Origin: Sitta carolinensis
Lineage: Eukaryota > Chordata > Aves > Passeriformes > Sittidae
Reading direction: 5' to 3'
DNA: 64,000 bases
Assembly: GCA_032173965.1 (NCBI GenBank)
Contig: CM063283.1
Coordinates: 88,091,243-88,155,242, forward strand
Below, one piece after another: positions 37,550 to 49,100 of the stretch (positions within the stretch are counted from its first letter, which is position 1; every line of letters starts with the position of its first letter). A model generated the notes under the pieces. That model was not told where the DNA came from, ran no database searches, and saw only the letters and a list, made by a program, of their open reading frames with translations. A program made the position numbers and the translations under genes.

Positions 37550-38340
37550 GAGTGGTGGGGCAAAGTGTACCCTCAGCATATTTGCAGATAACACCAAACT
37601 GGGAGAAGAGGTTGATATGCCAGAGAGCTATCACTGCATCTTGGGAGGAACAGCCCAAGCAGCAGTACAGGCTCTGGGACAAACACCTGGAGGTCTTGGT
37701 AGGCACCAAGCTGAACAGGAACTAGCCATGTGCCCAAATGGGAAGACGGCAAATGGTACCTTGGGCTGCATTAGGAGGTGTCCTACCAGCAGATGAAAAG
37801 CAGTGAGCTTTCCCCTCTACTCAGCACTGGTGAAGCCACACCTGGAGTGTTTGGTGGAGTTCTGAGCTTCCCAGTACAAGATACATGGATGCACTGGAGA
37901 AAGCACAGTAAATGGCTCCTAAGGTAATTAATGGACTGAAGCATCTTTTATATTAGGAAAAGCTCAAAGAGCTGGGACTTTTCAGCCTGGAGAAGAGGGA
38001 GGGATCTCATCCATGTGTACAAATAACTGAAGGGAGAATATAAAGAGGAGGGAGCCAGGCTCTTTTCAGTGGTGCTCAGTGACAAAACCAGAGACAATGG
38101 GCAAAAAGTGAAACACTTTTGTTCCCTATGAATTCAATAAACACTTTTGTTCTGCAAGGGCGACTGAGCACTGGCAGAGGTTACCCAAGGAGGCTGTGAA
38201 GTACCCATTCCTGGAGATACTCCTAAGCCATCTGAACAGGAACCTAGGCAACTGGCTATGGGTAGCCTTGCTTGAGCAGGAGGATTGGACTAAATGACCT
38301 CCACAAGTATCTGCCAACCTCAAACATTTTGTGATTTGGT
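37550..38340 (+). mobile_element. CR1 retrotransposon, 5'-truncated
   Basis: Begins near ggtggggcaaagtgtaccct and continues agcatatttgcagataacac caaactggga, which corresponds to the CR1 reverse transcriptase segment near a FADD/FADN-like codon stretch. It then passes ccacacctggagtg and cagcctggagaagagggagg to the 3' tail aggattggactaaatgacct and ttgtgatttggt. The frame is heavily disrupted, so this is an old copy. It may start somewhat earlier, near 37480. Confidence 0.85.
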
Positions 38341-39341
38341 GTTTACAAAGCAAACAACAGCACAGATCCATATATTTTACTTAGATGTGGGCTTTTATTC
38401 TTGTCTGGAATAGAGCTGAATAGATACTAAACCAGGCAAGTGCCTGTCTTTGTATAAACTATCTTTAGTTATCTCAGTAGAAATATTCCTGTGAGGAAGG
38501 ACAGTAATGAACAGCCTTGTGTGTAAATTTACTCTTGTTTGCAATTACAGGCTTTAGAATTATAGTCTATAGTCAAGGTAATTTACAGTATCGAATTTCT
38601 GTTTTGAAGTGAGGAGGATTAGGAATTTCCAGATAGGTTTTCCAGTAGCTAATGAGATTTAACCAAATAAATTTTCATTACTGTCTTCCAAAGTTAAATT
38701 ATAGTCTTACATAAACAGTAAATTCCTCTGGTGAATACCAGTTAAATGAATTTGGAAATTGTTTTGCAGCCCAACCACCAACCAAACCTAGCTAAAGAAC
38801 CTTTGAATTTTCTTGTTATGCAGAGAATAAATTCATTGCTGGTGAAAGAAATATTCCATAGATTTCCAAATCATCTACAAGCAATGTGAGCTTTTGAGTA
38901 TGAAACTTATTCATAGAAAAAATGAAAATTCTTACGTGCACATCTTGTGCCTCTCATTGGCACTGAAGATTTATTACTGCAGTGCTTACTAAAAACAACC
39001 AGCAAAAGACCACAAAGGTCTGATGTATATAGCATTTGCATTATTAGATAAAAAATAATTATCAGAAATTTATCTTTCCATGTTATGCCAAGGTTCCCAT
39101 GGAAGGTTTTATAAATAAACAAGTTTACATTTATCATAGGCTTCACACTGGGCACTTAAACTAAGTTGATTAGGCCAGGTCTGGACTAAGCATATGACCT
39201 TACTGGTTTATTCAGCCTTCTACTTTTAGCTATGGAAACCATACTGTGAGATGAATCATGAATTGAGGAAGGAATGCGATGAAGGAGAAGCTGGAACATA
39301 CACCTGAACTTTCAATCTGTGGACTGTGTTGAAGCATTCTG

Positions 39342-39355
39342 AAAAAAAAAAAAAA
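39342..39355. repeat. Poly-A run, 14 A
   Basis: A simple homopolymer in intergenic sequence. Confidence 0.9.
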
Positions 39356-39764
39356 TGTTATCAGATTTACATCTGGAGTCTGGGGGAGGCTGTAGATCAA
39401 TAGGATTTCAAACTCTAGTGCATGTTGAAAGGAAAACCATTTTGTTGAATCAAGTCATTGGTAATTCCAGCAAATACATGGCTCAGGAACTTGTCTACTA
39501 TATAAATATAAGCATTTTGTATATACCTAATTGTACTGGATAGTACTGGATAGGTGCACTTCCAGATAGTACAAATGTGCCTGCATAAATGATATAGGAA
39601 AATTTCTACCTTGCCAGGATAACTTAAACTAGTACCCTGAAAGAATCAGGCAATATTGGTAAGATGAACTGTTAATGTAGATTTTGCCCTAATGTCTGTG
39701 CTGGTGATGGCTGCGATTTTTTTAGCCTAGGTACATGCCCATATAAATTAATGTATACATTCCT

Positions 39765-39812
39765 ATGTCTCTCTCTGTCTCCCTCTCTGCTCTCCTGTCT
39801 CTCTGGTCCCTC
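39765..39812. repeat. CT-rich microsatellite-like tract
   Basis: Repeated TCTC/TCCC units (gtctctctctgtctccctct and following) over nearly 50 bp, imperfect. Confidence 0.85.
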
Positions 39813-41549
39813 AGTAATTTTTTAAACACCAGCTTGTTTCATCTGAAATAGCACAGCTCTTAGAGTTATTAATTTCCCCATACATTTATTTGTGGTAAGC
39901 AGATGGGAAGTATATATGTTATTCTTAAGTCTTGTTAAACAGCAAAAATTCTATGCAGGAGAAAGACACATATGAACCCTTGACCATGAGAGTTTCAATC
40001 AGATCTCACAATTTGTTAGATATGAAAAAATCCAACCACAAAACACAAATACTTTGGAGATCAGGGTTAATTAGGTTTGAACTTCCTGGAGTTACTAATC
40101 TGTGTAGCAAAACTTAAGAGCAAAGTCCACAGTGACAGCTTCCTAGGAGAAAGGAATAAGCCCTCAGAGGAAGAGAAATCTGCAGAAGATGGAAAGTACT
40201 GTGGAGAGAGGGAAAGGAAAAAAAAAAGTAGTCTGTTGAAACTGTGCCCATATATCTTGAAATAAAAGCTTTTATTACCCATGTTTCTCTCAATAGTTTT
40301 GAAAACACTGCCAGATGATAATAATCTAAAGTAGATTTCTGATCCTTTTTTTTTCTCCCCACACCCAGTACTCCATGAATTTACAAAAAGAAGAGTTTGT
40401 GTGAGGAGAGTAGAATGAAGGGTGACACACACATGAATGGCTCTTGTGTACCTTGGCTCAGCCCACCACTCTCACCCAAAGTGAACTTGGCTGTAGAGAC
40501 TCCAATTACTCATTCATCTCATGCAGCCACCATTTGCTAAATCCAGCCAACTGGAGAGCAAGTGCAAGTAAAACCAGTTTTGAATTCCATCTGTCAGGCC
40601 ATTTACTTGTCTTCTGTATGGTTTTCATATGTCAATATTCAGTGTGAAATAAAATCTGAAGGCCTTGTTTTCCATTTTCATTTTTTAAAGAAAATGACCA
40701 TACTGAAATACCACAGCAAGAAGCTTTGTCTAGAAATTAGTGTGCTCTTCTCCAGAAATTCCAACATGAAATTCCTGACTACCTTTTATAATTTATTTCA
40801 ATGTTTATAGCTGAGTAGACTTATGTTTTACAGCACCTAAATTAATCTTGTAAGACTATAAAGTCTGGAATACTGTTAGAGGTTCCACCCTTCACATTTG
40901 TCTAGCTTTAGTAAAGGCTTCGCTCATACCTTTATGGGCTGAGGCACTCTGTGTGGTTGCTGAATGAAAGAGCTATGCCTGAACCAAAAAATTATTGAAA
41001 ACCCAGCTGTTAAGGACCTTTGATGCCCTTCAACATCAGTTTTCATGCACTTTGGCAAATAGTTACAGTTTATCACCAAGGGCAATCTCTCTTTTTAGCT
41101 GTAGTTGCTGTCTATATTGCACCCTGCAGTTAGGTAAGATGCTGTCTGTAGGAGTATTGTCCTCACTGGGAGCTGAAGTCCCTGGTACCAAATTCCTGTT
41201 GTTGCTCACTGTTTTCATCTCAGACCACTCATCAAACCACCACTAAAGTGCAACAGCTGCTAAACAGCACAAAAATCTTTGTGCTCCCCAGCTTTCATGT
41301 GTCATCTAGTATGTCCTACTGCCAGTCTTGATGATTCCTTTGGGTTCAAGCGCTCATAGCTCCACCTGAAGAGCAGCCAAGTGCTGGTCCCATGGGTACC
41401 ACAGTCAAACAGTAGGGAATGGCAATAGTACAGAGACATGAACACCTGACAAAAATTTTCATCTTCCTTATGTAAAGCTAAGCTAAGATACTGAACAAAG
41501 TAAGTAAAAGTTAAGAGTCTTTATGAAGAGGGGTGCAGAGCTGGTGTAG

Positions 41550-42154
41550 TGTTGTGGATTAACCACTGTAGATAGCTCAACCCCATGCAGCTGTTCACTA
41601 ACTGCCCTCCCATCATCCACATCCCTGCTGTGGGAAGGGGGGAAAATCAGAAAGATAAGAATAGGAAAACTTGTAGACTGAGAAAAACCGCTCTAATAGG
41701 TAAAGCAAAAGCTGCACATAAGCAAAGCAAAATAAGGAATTCATTCAACACCTCTTATGGTCAGGCAGGTGTTCAGCCATCTCCAGGAAAGCCAGGTTCC
41801 ATCACGCTAAGAGTTACTTGCAAAAATGAATGCCATAACTCCAAATATTCCTTCTTCCCCCTTTTTCCATCAGCTTTATATTTGAGCAAAACATCATACA
41901 GTCTGGCATATCCCTTTGGTCATCTGGGATCAGCCATTCCAGCTGTGTCCTGTCCCAATTCCTTGTGCGCTCCTATCCCTTTCACTGATGGGGTGGAGTG
42001 GGAAATAGAAAAAGCCTTGACACTGTGCAAGCCATGTCAGCAATAGCAAAAATACCCCTGAATTGACAACACTTCTTTGGTCACAAATCCAAAACACAGC
42101 ACCATATGAAGTGCTCTGAAGAAAATTAACCCTGTGCCAGCCCAAACCAGTACA
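41550..42154 (-). mobile_element. Solo LTR of an avian endogenous retrovirus (ERVL-like)
   Basis: Bounded by TGTTGTGG on the left and CAGTACA on the right, so the termini are TG...CA type on either strand. Read on the minus strand it begins tgtactggtttgggctggca and contains AAATATAAAG (41874-41883), a TATA-box candidate. It then passes gatggctgaacacctgcctg and ttgctttacctattagag, where intact relatives carry a poly-A signal. I recognise this as a widespread LTR type in birds, from memory rather than a search. There is no internal retroviral sequence on either side, so it is a solo LTR. It has no coding capacity. I could not find a convincing target-site duplication. The ERVL class assignment is tentative. 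Confidence 0.82.
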
Positions 42155-43654
42155 CATGTGTAAAGGAGTGCATGAAAAAGGGCCCAGGAAAGGTGTGGGA
42201 TGTTAACTGGGTTTGTAGTGTAGGCATCATGGCCTAGTACATTCCATGCTGTCTGTAGATGTGAGAAGACCACTGAGAAAATTGGTCTGCAAAAGCATGT
42301 TCTGTGGTCTTGAGTGCGACTTTCCAGCTAGGGTTTGTACATGGGCATGGCAACAGCATCTGGCTATTGGTTCTCTTGGCCTGGAAACTCAGAAGGTCAT
42401 GAATATTCATTAATCAAATAGGAAAAATTCAGACTAAAAGGAGAGGGCGCAGATACTAGGTAGAATTTTAGTGCAATAGCTTTCTGTACTTCAAATTTTT
42501 ACTTTCATTGACTTTTCTTTCAGCACTGAGCCTATTCCTGGATATGACTTCTGCTTGAGGTGATTTTTAGTTTTTTACTCTTCAGCTTTTCATTTGTTAA
42601 TTTCCCCCCAAACAGACACTACCTTCCTCAAATGTTTTTCTTTTTTTTTTTATATACCTGAACAGTGTGGAAAGGCAGAACCCTGAAAATAGTGAAGTAA
42701 GCTATGTAGAATTTTTGTATCCCTGCAGTAAAGTCAGAACAAGCACTCAATCTACAGCTCATATCTTCAATTTACCCAGTGAGATCCTTTGCCTTGAACC
42801 TGCTCAGATTTATTACTGGAAATCAATCACTAAAAGTGAGGCAGTTGGAGGATTTTTTTCATCTTTTTGATGTGTATAGTATTTTCATTACCATAATGCA
42901 AACTATCATGTCAGTTTACAGATCAGACAATCTCAAGAAGGTAAGTAAAGCCTTTCAAACAATTAATGCAAGAGTGAAAAACTGTTCATGCTTTTTTTTA
43001 GATTTCAGTAGTTTAATTGCCTCTTGAGCCCAATGAGGTGTTGGTCTCTGCTAGATTGCAATAGCTAAGGCTCTGCTGGCAGTAATTTAGAAATGCAAAT
43101 AGGGTAATTATCATCCGACCATCCAGTTTCCAAATAAAGCCTGGAGATATGTTATTTAAAATCTCTTCCATCAGCAGAAGTGATCCTATAGTTTATATAG
43201 TTCTTCAATTTGATAAAATTAAGAAATGTCTATTTACAATCGACTTGCTCACTGATTGATTTGCAAGAGATTAATTTTTTGTTTATATATCACTGTCTCA
43301 CTCCAATCCTCTAGGAGCAAGCTACCTCAAGGAGAAGGAAGACAACAAACAGCTAAGGGGCTGCTACTCAGAGGCTTCAATATTCAACATATGTTAATAT
43401 GTTGCCCTTCTTCCAGAATACACTTTTTACCAGTCCTTCTACTCCCTGTGAATTTAATGGGGGCTGTACAGACAGAACATGCCCTTTATGAGTGTGGGTC
43501 ATTGAAAAGTCTGTAAAGACCCTCATACATGAAACCAGATGAATTCCTTGAAGTCCGAGTTAAAAGTAAGGAAGTAAGGAAAGCATATTTCAAAAAAGTG
43601 AATAACTAAGTGATTTGTTGTAGACACAGTTAAACCACATGTTTAATGACCATA
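42155..43654. other. Intergenic region
   Basis: Between the solo LTR and the next CR1. No recognisable feature. A T run occurs near 42640. Confidence 0.7.
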
Positions 43655-44040
43655 TCATAGAGTAATTTATATTGGAAAAACCCTTAACATTTCATAATGT
43701 TAATCATGAGTCTAATCATAAAGCCTATTCCCAAGCCTACCACTAAACCATAAGTGCCACATTCATCTCTTTTTTGAACACTCTCAGAGATGATGGTTCC
43801 ACCACTTCTCTGGGCAGACTGTTCCAATGCTTGATGACTCTTCTGTCAATAATTTTTTCCTAATATCCAATCTTAACCTCCCTTGGCTCTATGAGAGGCC
43901 ATTTCTTCTCGTCCTATTTTTTTTTACTATTTTTTTTTACTCGAGGACAGAGACTTCAGTTCCCTCAGCTGTTTATCACAGGACTTGTGATCTAAATTCT
44001 TTGTCAGCTTTGTTGCTCTTCTTCAGATGCAGTATAAGTC
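43655..44040 (-). mobile_element. CR1 fragment, minus orientation, with an internal T-rich interruption
   Basis: The + strand reads as antisense CR1: tcatagagtaatttatattg gaaaaaccc, then cacttctctgggcagactgt tccaatgc, taatatccaatcttaacctc ccttggc, and cctcagctgtttatcacagg acttgtg. A run of T tracts at about 43916-43940 interrupts the match. The copy is diverged and 5'-truncated. Confidence 0.85.
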
Positions 44041-45559
44041 CCAAACTAAAGTCTGAATTGGAAGATTGATAACAAAGGATCCATGAAGCCTGAAGCAGTC
44101 TTGTCTTGCTGTTCCAAGAAAAACTGCATCACTTCTGTGCAGACCTTTTCCAAAATAAATATTGAGACACTAAACCCTCTACCAAATGTGAATTCCAGAA
44201 AACCCTACTCTTCTGTACTTTCCACTGAAAAAATGCATTTGCAGAATGATAGTTCTATTCTGTTTCCTAAAGGTTGTATCTGCAATTCACATGTAAGTGT
44301 GTGTTACAATTGTTAAATTATGTTAAGTTCTTTTCAACCCCACTTCAGCTATAACTGTGTTGCAGCAGCTAATGGCATCTGCTGAATTGAAAAATGTGAG
44401 TGGAATCTTCACACACCCAACAGCATTATAGCAAAATGGTTCATATAATCTAAGCAAACTCCTTACGGGTTCTGAGTCTACTGGAAACACAACTTACTTG
44501 ACAACAGGACCACACATTGTGACACAAGTCACATTACAGTTTGTTGTTTGGATGGGCTTAACTCTGAGATAGCCAGTTCTCTTCATACATTATGCAGACA
44601 ATTCAAGGCACAGGGGTCTAGCTTCAATTCTGGGGTCAGATGTTTAAGCATTAGTCAATTGTGGTATTCCAGTTTCATGTGATTAAGTCCTTTATCAGCT
44701 CTAGCACAAAATGTCTACCAGGTTCCCACAAGAACTTGTTCCCTTTTGAACACCCTTCATTCCGCCTGTCCCTTTCTTGCACCAGTATTGTCACGGGACT
44801 AGATCAAAAATGTCTTCCCCCATATTCATAGTGAAAAAGAGGAAAACTGGAGCAACCTATATTACCCTGGGGTTGCAGGTTGGAGTAGTTGCACAGGAGC
44901 TAGCAAAATTGGTATTACATTATTTAAATAATAAAGGTGGTCTCTGTAAGTTTTGGGGAGTGCCTGCCTACTTTATCAGTTCATGGGGGTTTTATAAAGA
45001 ACTTCATAACAAGGCTCGTATCTGAGTCTCTCACTGATTTTTCCATCTAAATTAATTTGGTAGTTCAGCTGTACTCAGCTAACTAGTTATCTAATTATAA
45101 TCTCACATTCTGATTCAATGTTTTTCATTGACAAGGAGTCTGAATTCAATACTAAGAATAAAGACTTGTCCTAGCTAAATTGTGTGATTACATATTCTTT
45201 TTCTGTCTGTCACTGAGAAATAGGATGCATGTCACCTAAAATACAACAATCTCTATCCATTTTTAAACACATCCAGATGGCAGTTTATTTTTTTTTTCAT
45301 TTTTCTGAGATTCAGTATCATCAGTGTGGTTGACAAGTTTTCTTACATCTTTTTTGAACTGAGAGCAAACTATGATTTGAAACTATGATATGAAACTACC
45401 AAAAATTTATTAGTAAGATTTATTCTAAAAGTATATTGCAATCATTCTAAAAATACATAATTCCTCTTGAGCTCTGTTCTCATTTTTTCAAGGGATCATC
45501 ACTGTTTAGAAGGAGAACTCACACTGAGTGTTTATGTTGGAAGTTCAGAAGCTATCAGC

Positions 45560-46100
45560 GTATTCCCCTCCCCTCCTGGGAGTTTGCCTGCCTGTGTTTG
45601 GTGTCAAGAGTTCAGCTGTATGTGTTCAGGCGGCTCATTGATAAGACCTCTTGTGAAAAAGAGACGGAAGATGCCTTGTCTGAGGGTCCCCATTCCTTCC
45701 CTTCAGAGTTGTTTTTAAGCTTAGTTTCTTGCCCCTGTCCCCACCTGAGATGCCTTGCAATTGTGCCACAGTCATGCCCATCCCCAGCTGTAGATGCTGT
45801 TGATCCAAACTCTGATCTTGACATGTTGTCTTGACTCTGTGACTTCATTGTTCTGCTTTGTCCCTACGACCTTGTCTCATGAACTGAACTCAGCCTAGCT
45901 GAGCACTGTCATCACACCTTCTCTGGTTACCTCATTCAGGTACTGTGGGGTTTGACCCTTGCTGTCATGGCCTCACTGTCTGCCAACTGCTTCATCATCC
46001 TTGATTTCCCACTGCCTTTTCCTTATGGCACAGTTGGACCTTGCTGCTTCCTGACAGGGAGATTCATGGCAGCAGGCATGTTATTTTAGCAGTAGCCTGA
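45560..46100. other. C/T-rich region, possible old interspersed repeat
   Basis: Composition changes to C/T-rich with recurrent cctg, cttgac and tgcc words, such as ccctgtccccacctgagatg and tcttgacatgttgtcttgac. The texture resembles degraded avian LTR sequence, but I could not place its ends or a family. Open frames here are short. Confidence 0.3.
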
Positions 46101-49100
46101 GCATCATACTGTGCCATGCCTACCTGAAGAAAGAAAAGGCATTTGAGAGGTGAAGAGGCTCTTGAGCAGGATAAGGAATAGTTGTGCTAAGACCTTGTCT
46201 ATACTTAATAATTTTTCCCTTTGTAATTCTGCCAGAAATAAAGTTCTGTCTTCCCCCATCACTCACCCACTGAGATACACTCTCAGCAGGGTAGTAATGT
46301 TATTTTTGACTTACTATGAAAGGCTGAGGGGTGCATTCTGGACGGTATGAAATACTTGTTTCTAGTAATACCTTCTTAAAGCTGAGGTCTCTAGTGCATG
46401 CTATGTATGGCTTACTTTTAAAAGTCTAGATGACTGTTTTCCAAAAACAGTTTCATTGCCCAGGGCTCAATATATATCAGACTTTATTTTTTATAAGACT
46501 ACCCAGAAAGCTTATTTATGTATTGCAACCTTTCCCCATTTGCCAAGAGGCTTCTACCTCTGGGTCTGTATTACACTAGGGCATTTACATACTGTGTATT
46601 TACATTTTTCTGGAGGGTTTCCCACAACCACTGCACTTCACTACCCTCATAACTACTCTGATAGCCTGCCTTCACAGTAAAGTTAGCCCAATTGCAAACA
46701 TAGTGAAAATATGGTATCAGATCACTTAGATTAAGAGTATGTTAGGTCTGGAGGTCTTCTTTCTCAGGATGCTGTAGTCCAGACCAATGTGACCTTGTCC
46801 ACAGAAACACTGTCCCAGCACAAATGTGTTAAAAGCACTGCTCAATGAACTCATTCAGAAGATGCTCTCTCATCTGCCCAGATGACATCTATGACAGTGA
46901 CATGAAAACAATGCTATGTGTACGTAGCTTCCAAGCAGTTATTCATTATAAATGCAGACATTTCTGACAGCAAAAGCAGACAGCATTTGGCAGCAAGAAC
47001 TTAATGTCATTAAGGAATTCAGTCTGCCAACCAGCACATGCTTTGTAGTGCAGCGAGCTGACTTCCCTGTCTCTTTGCCTCTTTTTTTGGCTCCTAATCA
47101 TAAAAATGTAACTGTTCTATATTTTCCCTTTTGATATATTTTACCGGTACCATACTACAGCTTACCAGAAGATTGATGTCAGCTCTGACAATCTGTATTC
47201 TCTGTCAGTGTTTCTGAGATGGAACTGAAATAAAACAAAAAATGCACAACACAGGAGAAATACAGCAAAGCAGTACAAGCCTGGAAATACAGGGGTTGGA
47301 ACGGGAGGACTAGTGGTATTAACATTTAGTTTCTCTCCATATTCATTGAATGTATGTGCAAACACAAGCCGTTATTTGTGTAGGTGCTTTGCAGGGTATT
47401 AACCTTTGGCAAGGAATAGCTGATAAGAATGATTTCTGATGATGACTGTTTATATTTGCTTTACTCATGCTTATTCAGTGTCACAGAAATGAAATGTGTT
47501 TTTAAAATTAAGGGAATAAACTAATTTTTAAAACCTCATGGCTCTATCTTGACCTAGACAAAATAAAATATTTTTATCAAATGGCTGGAACAAATTGATA
47601 TATTAGTTGCTTTGGAGAGGTTAATCTGCAAAATTGGCATGTGGCACTGGGTCTTGGCTACCATATACCATCTTATGTGGTTGTACAGAGACAAAATATA
47701 ATTTAGTTCTCTGGTCTTGGTCCAAATTTATCTGAATTTCGATCAACAATTGAGAATGTATCTACTATTTCACTATAGAGGATCTGCAAAGACGTTTGTC
47801 AGATCTCTTTAAAAATAATAACAGAAGAAGAATAAGAGGCCTTATGTATGGAGAATGAGCAGCACTTTATAGAGACTTTTTTCTGGGTTTACTTTCTAAT
47901 GCTAGAAATGTCAGGAACAGAAATCTTGATCCTTATACATTTGCTGAAAGATTTATTCAGAATTTAGTTAAAAGAGCAGAAGTGTTGAGTGATTTACAGA
48001 GATAGTATTTCTTGTGAATAGTTTAATTAAATGAGTGTAAACTGTCTCTAATAAGACCCCACAAATTTCACAACTGAGGTGTTTCAAATAGTCTGAATGA
48101 TGACCCCATTTGCTTCACCTGGTGAACGTGATTTCCTTGATATGTCATATCACAGCCCTGCCATTTCTGTCCATTTTCTTTAAAATGTATGGGTGCACCA
48201 GGATTTTGAACTTTTAGTTTCCATGATTTTTGTTCTATGTATGTCTTTATGTCATAATGAACAGTTAGATTCATAAATTGTAGTTTATTACAGTTTAGAT
48301 GACCAATAACTAATTAGTCCAGAGAAGAAACCTATTTTCTTCTGTATTAGCCTGCTTTAGATGCCTTAATTGAACTAACTAGTTTATTTTTGCATTCTTT
48401 CAAGAATTCCTTATGAGCAACTGAATTCTAACAATGCTAGTTAGAAGTGACTACTTCCAGTACCTTTGACACTTTTATACATCTTCTGACTTTTTCCCCC
48501 CTGTTGCTGAGAAGGTAAGGTTCATATTATTAAAATCCTCACCCTTTTAACAAACTTTTTGGCTCTAGTTCTTCCTTCACTGAATTTCCCATCGTTGTAA
48601 TTAGTGTAGTTTGAAGAATTGTCAGCTACTAACCCAGTTCGAACCCCACTGAAGGGCAGAGTGATTCTGTAGGAAAGAAGTGCTATCTGTACTAATAAGC
48701 AAAAGTGGCACTCAGGAAAACTGGGTGTTCTGAGGAAACTCTGCATGTTGCCAGTTCTTTCTGCCATTCAGCACTAATGAAAGAGTTGATAACCTTTCTG
48801 CAGCTAACAGATGCTGCAGAAAAGGTTGCAAGGCTATTAAATTAGGAACAGAAATACAGTACATTAAGACTAATTGAGCATGTTGGTTCCTGTTGCGACT
48901 GTGATGTTGCTGGTTTGATAATGACACCTCTGCTGAGAGTTTCTGAAGCCTTCCAGAGTTCTGACATAGAAGCAGATGAGAATTTCAGAATAGCAGCAAT
49001 TTCTGATGTAATGTTAATGGCAGCACAGACAATCCTGGTGACAATGAAGTAGGGAAGAACAGTCTGCTAAAGACTACCGAAATCTAAGATCTGCTCTGCT

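Larger units (their letters stand above)
38341..41549. other. Intergenic region
   Basis: Contains only the poly-A run at 39342 and the CT-rich tract at 39765. Nothing else is recognised. Confidence 0.7.

Noticed and set aside
41585..42046. 153-codon + strand open frame, the second longest outside GC-rich DNA
   Set aside because: It lies wholly inside the solo LTR, antisense to the LTR's own direction, and is explained by the repeat.
48068..48274. 68-codon minus-strand open frame with a non-repetitive composition
   Set aside because: Looked protein-like at first, but I know no matching family, and there are no convincing flanking splice signals or neighbouring exons.
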